A model generated the notes under the pieces. That model saw only the letters and a program-made list of their open reading frames with translations. It was not told the DNA's origin and ran no database searches. From Rhabdophis nuchalis (taxonomy: Eukaryota > Chordata > Lepidosauria > Squamata > Natricidae), in the NCBI GenBank assembly GCA_039707465.1, contig CM077643.1:249183919-249247918 (forward strand): a DNA stretch of 64,000 nucleotides. Reading direction: 5' to 3'. This document shows, one piece after another, positions 46,127-57,574 of the stretch. Within the stretch, counting starts at the first letter, position 1, and each line of letters opens with the position of its first letter. Position numbers and translations under genes: made by a program.

Positions 46127-47223
46127 ACTGTTTTTAACTTTGGATATTGACTTTTCCCTTTCTTTGACCTCACGAGCTCCTTGCCCTGCGGACGCCATAT
46201 TAGTGTCAAGAACTTAAAACCCTCATTACTGTTTCAAAAAGAAGCCTCCACAACAGGGGGGGGGGAATTATGGAAATGCTACAATCAATAGAGGAAATTC
46301 TTCAAAGCATAATGGAAGAAATAACAGAGAAATAACAGAGAAGGGCAGGTTGAGATCAAAATCTGAGCTTTTGGAGACGCAGAAGACACTAATGGGAAAC
46401 AAACAAAAAATTGAAGAGGTGGAGGGGGGGTAGCGGTGATGGGGGACAAGATAAAGGAGTCACAAAAAGAATAGATTTTGATGGTTGTATGTTTAGAATC
46501 AATTTTGAAAAAATGCCTTATAACTTAGCATATGCCAGAACAAATGATGTATCCAGAGAGATATATATTAAACCTGTAAGAGGGCTGACAAGGGATGAGA
46601 TCCCGAGAGCACAGCATAATAGTCTATTGATATATGAGCTAAAAGAAATTGCCATTCTGAAGCAGGTCCCGGAAAAAATATCAGACATAGGAAGGAATTA
46701 TTCCTTCTTATTTGAAAATATATATATATATATAAATGGGATCTGCTTCAGATGGTTGATGTCTTAAGGAATGTTGGTGCTCTGGGAGGGGGGGAGAGTA
46801 AAAATTAAAACAATTGAAGAGGCGCAAGCCTTTTTTAAAAAAAAATATGCCTCAATCCTGGAGGAAGAAAATGGGGGAACGGGAGGGGCCATGGCACCGC
46901 CCACTGGTGGGAGGGAGGATGAGGATACAATATCTAAAAGACTCAGATTACAAAAATGATTTCCTTTAATACACTGTAACTCCTTCCTTCGGATGCTTTG
47001 TAGAAACAATGTATTGAATGCATGAACTTTATGAAATGACACATATGTAACTCCTGCCACCTTAAATGGAAAATAATTAATTTTTGTATGAAGCCTTGGA
47101 GGCGGCCTGCACCTCTGATATGGATGCCTCGAAAATGGTTTCTTTTATACGCTATATACCTTTTTCCTGTTTAAAAAATTGTAAAAACCAATAAAACTTT
47201 TTTTTGCAAAAAAAAAAAAAAAA
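46127..47223 (+). mobile_element. ORF1-only L1-like element (half-L1), copy 1
   Basis: Bounded by exact 15-bp duplications GAGAACACTCTCTGG (46112-46126 and 47224-47238) and ending in ~16 A after 'ccaataaaac'. It contains a degraded ORF1: an N-terminal part broken by stops, then a central block AYARTNDVSREIYIKPVRG, DEIPRAQHNSLLIYELKEI and ILKQVPEKISDIGRNYSFLF, and after a stop GMLVLWEGGRVKIKTIEEA to ISKRLRLQK. Relative to copy 2 the RRM-like region is deleted. A 248-bp 3' UTR follows. There is no endonuclease or reverse transcriptase between ORF1 and poly(A). The 5' end corresponds to about 61400 of copy 2, so it is probably 5'-truncated. Confidence 0.85.
46411..46959 (+). pseudogene. Degraded L1 ORF1-like coding region
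   Basis: Frames 46411-46767 and 46771-46959 are separated by a stop and frameshift near 46765. They cover the C-terminal nucleic-acid-binding domain of an L1 ORF1p-like protein plus the tail GGTGGAMAPPTGGREDED that is also present in copy 2 (GGTGGAMAPPDDGEEES). The RRM is missing. Confidence 0.8.
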
Positions 47224-47309
47224 GAGAACACTCTCTGGTGAATTATTAATACACCACAATCCTTCTGGATGAAAGGTACTGTGGAATGTGGTGGAACAGA
47301 ATGCCTGCT

Positions 47310-47600
47310 GTTACAAAACTTCCGGGTGAGAGGCCATGCGGTTCCAAGGGTGGGAGGGTTTGTGGTGATGTCATGGTACAATCAGGGAAAGGATTACAGG
47401 CAAAGCAGAGCGAATTGGAATGGTGTTACACTACTTCCGGCAAAAAAGATTGTGGGCCATAAAGGTCTGAGAGAAACGACATCTCACTACTTCCGGTAAA
47501 AGGGATTGCGGAACAGGAAGGGTGGATGATGATGATGTCACAGTTCTCCAGGGAAGGGAAGTGAGCAAAAGTGACATCACAAAGAGGTGGGGTTAAACCA
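47310..47600. other. Segment with ACTTCCGG repeated three times
   Basis: ACTTCCGGGTGAGAGGCC, ACTTCCGGCAAAAAAGATTG and ACTTCCGGTAAAAGGGATTG occur at about 47319, 47432 and 47490, each followed by a short G-rich stretch. It could be part of an unidentified repeat. ACTTCCGG is also the ETS-type site. Confidence 0.5.
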
Positions 47601-48984
47601 CTTAGTAAAAACGGTATGTGCTACATACTACTGATATCGATTAACTACTACTATATGTTTCTGTGAAATATCAAAATATGACTTAATTCTTCTCAGTTGA
47701 GTTTGGCATGGAAAAATATGTTTACATCACTTCTTTTGACTTTCATTGCTGTTCCTGAGTCAGAATTCATCAAGTGTATATGTTTTGTTTTGTTTTTTGC
47801 AAGAATTGTACCTTCAAAAATTGCTGGTGGTTTAAGTGCTAAAATTCTGTGAACCCATAAAATAATGCATAATTTTCACCAATACTTTATTTCTGAATGT
47901 ACTTGCTACCATTTTTAACCCTTTGTTCTTATTTTTTTGTGTTTTAGTATATATGTGACATAAATCCAAACGTTATCAAACTGATTGCTTGTTTATGATT
48001 TAAATTCATGTATTCCTTCATTGATCTTGTAGAGCAGCCTAGTTCAGTGTCTCTGGATTATTTAAAGTAATCAAATAGACAACAATATATAACAAAACAA
48101 TAAAAGAAACTTGTTTAGGTAAGCAAATTTGAATATCTGTCTTTATTCAGCTCACTTTTCACTATCTCACCTCTTTCTAGCAGCCCAAATAAAATGGCTA
48201 ATTATTGCTTTGATTATATATTTCACAAAGCCATTCAGCAACATGCAATGGATTATACAGTGAAGAATAAAGTAATCGCCATAGTGTTATCTCAAGTCTC
48301 CTTGAAACCCTTTCAGGTGCAGCTAATGTTACAAATGCTCTGAGGTAAATCCTACCAGTTTCTCCATGGTGAACTTGTTGCTTTCATTCTCCAATGAACA
48401 ATGGCTGCAGTCAAGGTTTTTTTTTAACATACTGTACACCATCCAAGTAATTCAATTAACCCTAAAAAGTGAGCAAATCTAATTGGTGCGGCATTTGCAA
48501 AGCAACAGTGAGTAAGAGCCAAGTTGTGTTACTGCCCCAGTAATCTTAGTACACATTAAGTTAACAAATGGAGCATTTACAATTCTTTTAATGGTTCTAC
48601 TGTAAAGGTGGTCTCACTTAAATTCTTGGTGTTTCTTGCTGCTGTTTTAGCACTTGCAGTGTAGTCTTTCAAACAAAGCACAATGGGGATCTATTTTTCC
48701 CCCCAGCAAGTCCTTTAACTGTAAATGGTTGCTTGCTTTGATGAGTAACAAAGCAAATAATCATTCTCTGAATCTGCTATTGTGGTTAAGGAAGTAGATG
48801 TATCTAGAATCCTCTTTTTGAATTTGTGCTTCACATTATCCACACTTAAAGTTTTAGATTTTATTTTTTTCAACATGCTGGTATGCTACATTGGCTTTTA
48901 GCTGTTAATTAGAAAACTGGGATTTTAGAATGCAAAGTCATTTGCATGTCAAACTTTAATTTTAGAGTCTTTATGAAAACATTT
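47601..48984. other. 1.4 kb without recognised repeat
   Basis: Apparently single-copy. It contains AACAATGG and several TAATTA-like words and may hold conserved non-coding sequence, but nothing can be shown without an alignment. Confidence 0.35.
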
Positions 48985-49165
48985 ATGCAACTTTCTTGGT
49001 GAAATCAGGAGAGGGGAAGGAGAGAAGGAAAAATCAGAGGAATAGGGAAGGAAGGTGAAACCAGAAGGGGGAAAGGAAGGAAAAATCAGGAGGGAGGGAG
49101 AGAGGGAGGAAGGAAGGTGAAATGAGGGGAGAAGGGAGGAATGGAAGGAAGGAAGGAAAATCAGA
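48985..49165. repeat. GA-rich low-complexity (GGAA/GGGA)
   Basis: A ~180-bp purine-rich stretch dominated by GGAAGG and GGGAGG words on the plus strand. Confidence 0.88.
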
Positions 49166-49205
49166 GGAGGCCTCTGAAGCCTCTGGAGCCTGGGGAGGGC
49201 AAAAA

Positions 49206-50285
49206 GGGCGAGATCATCCATGGTTTTGGGGTGGGATATCATCTGTACGCTGATGATACTCAGCTGTAGATATCCACCCCAGACCACCTCAACGATGCCG
49301 TCGAGATGCTGTCCCGGTGTTTGGAGGCCGTACGGATCTGGATGGGTAGTAACAAACTCAAGCTCAACCCGTCCAAGACTGAGTGGCTGTGGTTTCCGGC
49401 ACCCCGGTTCAGCCAGATTACTCTAACTCTGGCCATTGGGGGCGAAACACCAGCCCCCGTGGAGAGGGCGTGCAATTTGGGTGTCCTCCTGAATTCCCGG
49501 CTGTCCATGGAGGACCATGTGGCGGCCGTGGCCAGAGGGGCGTTTCATCAGGTATGCCTGATGCACCAATTGCGCCCCTTACTGGACTGGGCTGCCCTTC
49601 GCACAGTCACTCAAGCACTCGTGACGTCCCGACTCGACTACTGTAACGCTCTCTACATGGGGCTTCCCTTGAGGTGCACTCGAAAGCTACAGTTAGTCCA
49701 GAATGCAGCCACGCGGGTGATTACGGGAGCTTCGAGGCACTCCAATATAACACCGATCCTGCGTGAGCTGCACTGGCTTCCTGTGGTTTTTCGGGTGCGC
49801 TTCAAGGTTTTGACGACCATCTTCAAAGCACTCCATGGCTCGGGACCTAGTTATATGCGAGACCATCTCCTGCCCCATACATCCCTTAGACCGATACACT
49901 CCCACAGAGAGGGCCTTCTCAGGGTGCCGTCGGCCGGACAATGCCGACTGGCGACACCCAGGGGAAGGGACTTCTCTGTGGCGGGCCCCGCCCTGTGGAA
50001 CGACTTACCCCCTGAACTCCGTACCATCACCGACCTCCGCCTCTTCCACCAGTGTTTAAAAACACACCTCTTTCATCAAGCCGGCCTAACATAACCTCCG
50101 CTGGGACTAGTCTAGATAGTTTTTTTTCGGGGATTTTAATTGGTTTTTAGCGCAGGACAGGCATTTAATAGGTTTTTAAATTTTTGTATTACGATTTTGT
50201 ATGTATTTTAAATTCCTGTGCGCCGCCCTGGGTCCTTTTGGAGAAGGGCGGGATATAAATCTAATAAATAAATAAATAAAAAATA
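49206..50285 (+). mobile_element. L2-like LINE, longest copy, RT with one early stop
   Basis: It starts HGFGVGYHLYADDTQL (the catalytic YADD motif at 49246-49257), interrupted at once by a TAG at 49267, and then stays open for about 275 codons to the natural end at 50094: ISTPDHLNDAVEMLSRCLEA, ERACNLGVLLNSRLS, LDYCNALYMGLPLRC, LRELHWLPVVFRV, PSAGQCRLATPRGR, LWNDLPPELRTITDLRLF, KTHLFHQAGLT. The 3' UTR ends 'gccgccctgggtccttttgg' and an AAAT tail. The truncation leaves only RT subdomains from YADD onward. It inserted into hAT-like sequence ('gcctggggagggcaaaaagg' on the left, its relative on the right). Confidence 0.9.
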
Positions 50286-50289
50286 AAAA

Positions 50290-50512
50290 AGGATCTACCT
50301 GGTTTCCAGCCACTGGAGGGTGGGGGAGGCCATTTTTGCCCTCCCCAGGCTCCAACAAAGCTGTGTGTGCATGTGCAAGGGGTGTCACATGCACATGCGC
50401 AGGGAGGACGGCATGGGAAAGGATTCAGTTTTGGGGATGTGCACTTGAGCACCCATGATAGTGTGCCCACTCGTACTTTTGGCACCCGAGGCAAAAAAGG
50501 TTCACCATCTCT
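50290..50512. mobile_element. hAT-type MITE (CAGTGATGG class), right part
   Basis: The text 'ggccatttttgccctcccca' and the right end 'aaaaaaggttcaccatctctg' belong to the family. The matching left part lies upstream of the L2-like insertion. Confidence 0.6.
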
Positions 50513-50880
50513 GTTCTACCCCATTCTACAGCTTTAATATTTCCAGGTAAATTTATACCGAAGTTCTAACCAAAGCTGGTCCTTCTTAGTTTGTTTAGAT
50601 TACTATGAGTTCCATAATAATGCCTGTTCTATTCTAGGAATTGGCCCTATGACAGCTGGCTTTTAAAACAAGGAGTGGGGAAAGCAGCAAGTATGGATAG
50701 TTTAATTTTAAAAGTTGCATGCATACAGAGTTATTGGCATTAAAAAGCATGCTCTGACAACCTAAGCTTCATCAAATCAACATTTGTCCATCCTAAGTGA
50801 CCAGTAAAAACAGCTCCCCTTAAGAACCAGATCAAGAGTATAAATGACTTTAAAGCAGCTAGGCCCCTTTAACAATTTGA
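50513..50880. other. No recognised feature
   Basis: Apparently single-copy. Confidence 0.35.
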
Positions 50881-51180
50881 ACAAAGCAATTAAAAGACAA
50901 ACAGGCCTGTTTTTGGTTGGGTTTTTTGGCCATTTTCAGGCCATGCTTTGGCTATTTTGAGGCATTTCTGTCCTGAAAATGGCCCGAAAAAATGGTGTTT
51001 TGGGGGCTGTTATCAGGGTGTTTTTAGGCCATTTTCAGACTGATTTTCAGGCCAATTTTGGCTGGAAAAAATGGCCTGAAAAATGGGTGGGGGCAGGGCT
51101 AGCTGGTGGTCTGATTTGCCAGTTCTAGAAACCATGCAGAATCGGAACTACCGGTTTGGGCAAACCGGCCCTACCTCTGC
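50881..51180. mobile_element. Probable hAT-type element with GGCCATTTTC repeats
   Basis: The word GGCCATTTTCAG and its complement CTGAAAATGGCC recur several times between 50928 and 51085. The right part 'accggtttgggcaaaccggc' with 'cctacctctg' has the GGTGGG-class look. No left terminus could be fixed. Confidence 0.4.
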
Positions 51181-51567
51181 CCCTCCCTCAAATGGTACAG
51201 TCTCCAGCATCACTCCTCAAGGCCCCTATATCAGTACAGTCAAGCTCACTATTTGGCATCAAGGTTCCTGATACTCTAACAAAACCTGTGACTTCGCCTG
51301 ACAATCAGAATAAGGTAACTTTGAAACTAGCTAACTTTCCTGAAGAAGGAAAGTTGAAAAGTAGGTGGAATCTTTATAGACAATAGCAGCAATCTCACAT
51401 CTGTCCCTAACCATAGGCCTGCATGCTCCTGCTTTCTGTACCCAACTCATACAGAGCCTCCTTTCATATCGTTCCAGATCTCCATAATAATCAAATCAAC
51501 CTCTTGTTGCTATTTCTGAGGACCAAGTCAATGAGATAATATCAATATATGGCAGCTTGCTTGAACG
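51181..51567. other. No recognised feature
   Basis: Apparently single-copy. Confidence 0.35.
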
Positions 51568-51575
51568 GCCCAGAT

Positions 51576-51975
51576 CAGTGATGGTGAACCTTTTTTCCTT
51601 GGGTGCCAAAAGCATGTGCGCACACTATCACACACACTTGCGTGCTTACACCTGTAATTAAATGCCCCCCACGCTCTGCCCACCTGCGCATACACATGCG
51701 ACACCCCCCCTGCTGCCCCCTTTCCATGTTCATATGCCTTTCTTGAGGCCTGGGGAGGGTGAAAACGGCTTCCTCCACCCCTTTGGAGGCCCTCCGGAGG
51801 CCGGAAATGGCTCATTTTTTCGACTTCTGGTGCGCCCGGTAGGTCTGTTTTTTGTGGATTTCTTGAGGGCCGAAAATCAGCTGGCCAGTGCTAACATGCA
51901 TGCTGGAGCTGACATAGGGCAATGCCATGCATGCCCTCAGATATGGTTCTGCGTGCCACGGGTTCGCCATCATGG
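51576..51975. mobile_element. hAT-type MITE (CAGTGATGG class), complete
   Basis: Left CAGTGATGGTGAACC, right GGGTTCGCCATCATGG, exact 8-bp duplications GCCCAGAT at 51568-51575 and 51976-51983. About 400 bp, GC-rich, non-coding. It is the best-defined copy of this family in the window. Confidence 0.9.
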
Positions 51976-51983
51976 GCCCAGAT

Positions 51984-52660
51984 TATCTGGCTGTATAGAG
52001 GAAGAAAAAGTAGGGACCATTAGGACCAGAAAAAATTTGTCCCTCATTATTATAATAAAGCCTCTACTTTCCCCCACCAACATTCAGGTCAAATATAAGT
52101 TCTTGTCTTTCTCACTCATCAAAGAAGTAACTGGGAGTCTTTAGCAGCTATAGGTACTCTGACTTGACCCTTCCTTCCTGATCCAGTTGCTATAACTTCT
52201 ATAGCATCTATAACTTCCATTCACTAGGAAAAGCTTGTATGGTGGAATCACTGTCTGAAGGAGAGGAGGCCTCTCTAGGGGGATTAAAGAGATATTCCAG
52301 TTTAGAGTCTGTTCGGGGATGGAAAGGTCTGAGGCTATGGTCATCGGTCTATATCTGCCATTTCTCAAGAGAAGGCAGATAGTCTGGCAAGATTCTTATA
52401 ATGTAGACGATCAGCTGTGAAGTCTACTTGGGTCCATACATCGAGTGGTTCTGATTGCTTGTGTCTGACAGCTGAAGCCAAAATGCTCCAAAGAGTGGGT
52501 GTAAAAGAGAACAATGGGAGCTCTTTCTCCTCTCCCCATTTCTTGTCTCCTCTCAGCTCAGGAATTGTCCAACAATAAGCCAAAATGGCACATGCACTTG
52601 ATGACATGATGCAACTCCTACTCTTACCTACTTGCATTCAACCCAAGTATCTAAGTCATG
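51984..52660. other. No recognised feature
   Basis: Apparently single-copy. No supported exon. Confidence 0.35.
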
Positions 52661-52668
52661 GTATATTA

Positions 52669-53316
52669 CAGGGGTCCTCAAACTTCTTAAACAGGGGGCC
52701 AATTCACGGTCTCTTGGACTGTTGGGTGGGCATGGCTAAGTGGTCATGTGACTGGGTGAGCATGGCTAGGTCATGTGGGTGTGGCCAATTTAACAGTCCA
52801 TTGAACAATATGCACAAATTAAACTTTAATTTGCTTTGCTGCTGCTGGTGTTTTATTTGCTTTGCTGCTGCTGGTGTTTTATTTGCTTTTGTTTGTATGT
52901 TGCATTTTTGGTTGCCTTTTGTTTTTACTAGATCATTTTTTCAGTTGTCTAGGAGTCTAGTGGTCCACTTTAGGAAACTCAATTTTGCAGCAATTCTTCT
53001 CAGCCCCAAGGAGTTTGAGAAATCTCTCCCTCCCTCCCTCCCTCTCTCTGTCTCTGTTTGTGTGTGCTTATTTATCTCTCTTTATCTATCTCCTGGAGGT
53101 GGGGGAGGTGAAAAATGGGCCATTTTTGCCTCCTGGGATATCTATACACCCCATTTTTCAACCCTCCACCTCCAGAACATATCTGCAGGCCAAAATTATT
53201 GGCCTTATTTTCAGTTCCAGCCCAAGGGGCTTATGAAGGTAAGTCCTACGCTGGGCCTTGTGGTCCTGCACCGGCTGGATTAATGGTTTCGGCGGACCGC
53301 AGTTTGAGGACACATG
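52669..53316. mobile_element. hAT element (CAGGGGTCCT class), 648 bp
   Basis: Left CAGGGGTCCTCAAACTTC, right 'gcggaccgcagtttgaggac' then ACATG. Flanks GTATATTA (52661-52668) and GTATATTG (53317-53324), 7 of 8. It contains a direct repeat 'tttgctttgctgctgctggt' (52840 and 52860) and a TCCC run. A 232-codon open frame crosses it but begins outside the element and has no transposase motif. Confidence 0.82.
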
Positions 53317-53447
53317 GTATATTGCTTCCTTCAGCTTATACCCAACTCTGTTTCTGGAAATCCTTGATACTTTATTTGATGGCACTTTCATAATGCATGT
53401 TTTGCCACAACTCATACCCCCAGGAATCTCCATAAGTCACTTCTGAG

Positions 53448-53521
53448 GGGGGTGGGAGGAAAGAGGGAGAGAGGGATACCGAGAGACAGAGAGAGGGAGA
53501 CAGAGTGAGAGAGGGAGGGGG
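53448..53521. repeat. GA-rich low-complexity
   Basis: GGGAGAGAG-type purine tract on the plus strand. Confidence 0.88.
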
Positions 53522-53524
53522 GCA

Positions 53525-54915
53525 TGTTTTTTCAAACACTTGTTTAACAACCCATCTAGCCATTTTAACGGATCCAAATTCATTAATATCTGATATATTT
53601 GAATTTCAGATATAATGGAAGCATGCACATGGGCACATGTATACTGTGAGATTGAGGAATTGTTCAGAAGGATTTTATGAAACCTTCACCTTGAAATGAT
53701 AATATTTACAAAGCAATAGTATGTGAATAAAATCTAATAAGTATTCTACTGTTTAAAGAAAGGTTTCCACCCATGAAATAATGGGAAACCTGTTGTCACT
53801 GCTCAGTGAATGACAGATCCAGTAATAAAAGTATTAAGACTTGTTATTTACTTTCAAAATATCAAGCAATTGCAGAAAAAGGCTCTAAAAGAGGGAGGGT
53901 AGTTGAGAGAGAAAAAAGGAGAGAGAGAAAAAAACTATCCCAAGTATAAGTGAAAATATCTAATTTTCTAAAAGCTGGACACATTTTGGACAAGCGCACC
54001 TATCAAGGGCACTGCCAGGAAAGACTGTCTCCAAACCTCTACAATTAAATCCATATGGCATGCGATAGGAAAACAGCAACCTCTATAAAGCCTTGTATTG
54101 CTTATTATACAAGAAAAGAGCAATCATTTATAATACTTACTTTATCTCTGAAATGCTGAGAACAAAACCAAATAAACCAAAGCTACTGCATAAACCATAT
54201 GTATGGATGAGAAATCTCCACTTTCATACATCAAATAATAAATTCCATGTCTTGAGAGGGGGCAAAAAAGCCCCACAATGGCTTAGCTTTTATTATTAGC
54301 TCACATATTCACCTCCTTGCAACCAAATAATCTCTTATGATGCCTAAACATTTTTACTCTTTTCTGAATCCAATCATGTTTATTTAAAACAGCAGGTACT
54401 GGCAAAAACCTGCTCTGGTTGAAATCTGAAGTCATTACAAACTTGCTTATAGAGAAAGAACGGGCACTCTACATTCAAACATTAATAGGTGGCTTTTCTT
54501 TTAATTCCTGAAAAAAATACTACAGTGTTCTTTTTTTTAAAAAAAGTGTGCATGTCTGGAATGAGAAACTAGAAAAAAAAAACCAAATGTGTTTTCTTAT
54601 GGTGAATACAGCTAGGATGAAAACGAAAGGTGTAAGGATATGGGGCGAGGGTGGAGGGGACGCTAACTTCCAGGATTCAAATCAATGTTAAGTCTTCATT
54701 TTGTTCCATGGGACTTGGGCTTTTAAATGACAACTTTCAATTCTTTTTACAGCAAAAGGATCTCCATTCTACTCCTACTTCACTCTAGAACCCAAAACTA
54801 TAGTTCCGGTGTACCTTTCCCATCAAAAAGCTTCTACCAAATTGGTATATTTCCCAGATTCAACAAGAAGTTCCTGTAGACCTGCAGTAGATTAAGGTCT
54901 CTGCATGAAGTTTGG
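53525..54915. other. 1.4 kb without recognised feature
   Basis: AT-rich apparently single-copy sequence. Confidence 0.4.
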
Positions 54916-54923
54916 ATGTAGAC

Positions 54924-55151
54924 TAGTAGTTTCCAATGTGGGGCCCATGCCCCACAGGGGCACAATTTAATTTTTAATGGGGGCAATTGGAACCTTGTTT
55001 AAACCAAGTTAATGGCCTTTTAGGCTTCCTCCACATGAGTAAAGTTCACTTTTTGAGTAAAGTAAAAATTATATGTCACAGGGGAGCATCAGGATTTTAG
55101 AGATGTTTAGGTGGGGCATGGCCAAAAAAAAAAAAGGTTGGGAACAGTCTG
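54924..55151. mobile_element. hAT-type short element (CAGTGGTTCCC-like)
   Basis: Left TAGTAGTTTCCAATGTGGGG, right AAAGGTTGGGAACAGTCTG; exact duplications ATGTAGAC at 54916-54923 and 55152-55159. The interior includes 'ggcccatgccccacaggggc'. Non-coding. Confidence 0.8.
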
Positions 55152-55159
55152 ATGTAGAC

Positions 55160-55534
55160 TGTTCATTGCACTCCGTCTCACTTAGTTCCCACTGAACATT
55201 TTCTGGTCCATGGCAAATAGTGGCAAACAGCCTGAAATCACCTGTGGGTAAATGAATACAAAGCAAAGCTTCCCTTCTCATCTTAAATGGTCATTACCAC
55301 AAAATTACCACAATTTTCAGACTGTTTAATGCTGAGGCCTTCCATGTCTCTTTGAAGCAGAGTCAACTTTCTTTCATCCTATCATTGTTTGGCACTCCAT
55401 TGGGTGTTATGTGTGCTGTAAAGAATAAGGAACAGAGCTGGCAGATAGATGAGATCTATAGCCAAAGCAATGAGAGGAAAACACAACTTAAATCCAAAAC
55501 AAGCAAAAAATATTGATTCCTGATCTGCTCTACC
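55160..55534. other. No recognised feature
   Basis: Apparently single-copy. Confidence 0.35.
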
Positions 55535-56140
55535 TGATGGAGCTGATACATACCAGCTCCATGTTTTCAGTATACCTGAGCAATGCTTCCAGAATGTCAG
55601 CTCCTGTTGTAGTAAGCTTAATAGATATCAGTTGTACAAACTCCTCAAAAATATGAATTTACCCCATATACGAAACCTGCAAGCTGAGTGATGTCTTTGA
55701 TGTCTATCTCTACTCTCACTGAGTACTTATTGAGAAGAAGTGGACAATTTTTTTTCAGTAGTTCTTTAAACAATTTTTCGGATCCACTGATGTTTCTTCT
55801 ATTTGTTATATAACTGTTCTTGAAGAGAAACGGATGTTTGAAAATATACTTTTTTCTCGGGGCACAGAATGTCTATAACTGACATCAAACACTCGCAAAA
55901 TCCCCATCAATGAAAGGCTTCATGTTTTCTGCTTTTATTTTTGACACCACATAGTCGGCATATGTGTTTCTTTCCAATTCCATCCTCTATTGCTTGAATG
56001 CCAAATTTTACTTTTCTAGGCTCAGTTTAAGTTTACAAAATCCATCTTCTTTTCTTTGCCCATTAAATTGACTGAAGGTTGGCTGCTTTGTCTCATACTG
56101 CTGCTTGATGTTGAACCCCTTATTCACAGCAACATTAATT
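55535..56140 (-). pseudogene. Decayed hAT transposase (ZBED/SCAND3-like)
   Basis: Minus-strand translation across frames gives GFNIKQQYETKQPTFSQFNG, then YADYVVSKIKAENMKPFIDG and DFASV, then a 'DILCPEK' equivalent near 55870, NRRNISGSEKLFKELLKK, and after a shift EEFVQLISIKLTTTGADILE with ALLRYTENMEL. This order (H-tract, 'IAK..KPF..GEF', 'CPEK', 'TTTGADIFEAL...ENM') is what I recall of hAT transposases of the ZBED5/SCAND3/GTF2IRD2 type. The BED finger and C-terminal dimerisation region are not seen. Stops and frameshifts show it is dead. It ends where an L2-like insertion begins. Confidence 0.65.
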
Positions 56141-56149
56141 TAAGTTAAG

Positions 56150-56835
56150 TTGTGACGCTCTACGCACGGTCACTCAAGCCCTCGTCACCTCCCGTCGGGA
56201 CTATTGCAACGCTCTCTACATGGGGCTTTCCTTGAGGTGCACCCGGAGGCTCCAGTTAGTTCAGAATGCGGCCGCACGAGGGATTCTGGGAGCTCCTAGA
56301 TGCTCCCATGTGACACCTCTCCTGCGGGAGCTGCACTGGCTGCCTGTGGCTTTCCAGGTGCGCTTCAAGGTACTAGTAACCACCTTTAAAACGCTCCATG
56401 GCAAGGGACCTGGCTACTTGCAAGACCGCCTCCTGCTGCCAAATACCTCCCCCCGCACAGTTCGCTCCCACAGAGAGGGCCTCCTCAGGGTGCCATCAGC
56501 TAAACAATGCCGGCTGGCGACCCCCAGGGGGAGAGCCTTCTCTGTGGCAGCTCCCACCCTCTGGAATGGCCTACCCCCTGGACTAAGGACGATCTCAGAC
56601 CTACATCTCTTCCGTCGGGCCCTGAAGACGCACCTATTTTGCGCTGCCGGGCTATCATAATTTTAAAGGGATTTTTAATAGTGATTTTAGTTTGGTATTT
56701 TAAATATTGGCCAATTATTTAATATTTCTTTTTAATACTGTTTTAAATTTTGTATTATCATTTTTATTCTGGCTGTACACTGCCCTGAGTCCCGAAAGGG
56801 AGAAGGGCGGTATAGAAATCAAATAAAAGTAAAGT
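56150..56835 (+). mobile_element. L2-like LINE, 5'-truncated
   Basis: Starting 'gacgctctacgcacggtcac', with an open frame from 56220 to 56660: SLRCTRRLQLVQNAAARGIL, LRELHWLPVAFQVRF, PSAKQCRLATPRGRA, LWNGLPPGLRTISDLHLFRR. The 3' UTR ends 'cctgagtcccgaaagggaga' and an AAGTA-type tail. The C-terminal open frame is intact. Confidence 0.88.
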
Positions 56836-57049
56836 AAAAGTAAAGTAAAGTGCAAGAGCAGCAGTTGAAAAGCAATGTGAGAGATGAAATAAAAGAGAAG
56901 CCCAAAATTCAGAGGGCAAGGCAAATGAATGGGAAGGCTTTCTGTCACAAGGCAAGCTCAACAGAATAACAGAGTTGAGAGGACCTTGGAGGTCTTCTAA
57001 TCCAATCCCCTGCTCAAGCAGGAGATCCTGCTTGATCCTGTAACCCAAT

Positions 57050-57565
57050 CGCTCCATGGCTCGGGGCCTAGTTACTTACGGGACCGTCTCCTGCCACATA
57101 CCTCCCTACGTCCGATACGCTCCCACAGAGTGGGCCTACTGAGGGTACCAACCGCCGGGCAATGCCGGCTAGCGGTGCCCAGGGGTAGGGCCTTCTCTGT
57201 GGCTGGGCTGGCCCTCTGGAACGACCTACCCCCCGAACTTCGCACAATCACGGACCTTCCCCTCTTCCGCCGCTCACTTAAAACATATTTATTTCAACAA
57301 GCTGGTCTTGCGTAAATGGTATTGATTTTATAACATAACTTCTGTCAAGGACATAAATGGATTTTAGATTTAGGGAATTTTAGCTTAGGAGGGTTCCTAT
57401 TTTAATATTTTTAAATTCTAGTACAGGTAATTTAATTCGTTTTTAGCTTTGTTATGTATTGTCTGTTTATATGGTTTTTAATTTCTTTCCCTGTACACTG
57501 CCCCGAGTCCCTTCGGGGAGAGGGGGCGGTTTATAAGTCTAAATAAAATAAAATAAAATAAAATC
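57050..57565 (+). mobile_element. L2-like LINE fragment inside CR1
   Basis: It begins 'gctccatggctcggggccta', encodes GLLRVPTAGQCRLAVPRGRA and LWNDLPPELRTITDLPLFRR to the natural stop at 57315, then a 3' UTR ending 'gcggtttataagtctaaata' and an AAAT tail. ATCCTGTAACCC to the left and ATCCTATACCCA to the right look like its target duplication. Confidence 0.85.
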
Positions 57566-57574
57566 CTATACCCA

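Noticed and set aside
49260..49508. Minus-strand open frames opposite the L2-like copies
   Set aside because: They are shadows of the plus-strand reverse-transcriptase frame, recurring at each L2 copy for the same reason.
52585..53283. 232-residue Cys/Phe-rich protein
   Set aside because: It crosses the left boundary of a hAT element, with no splice signals or domain.
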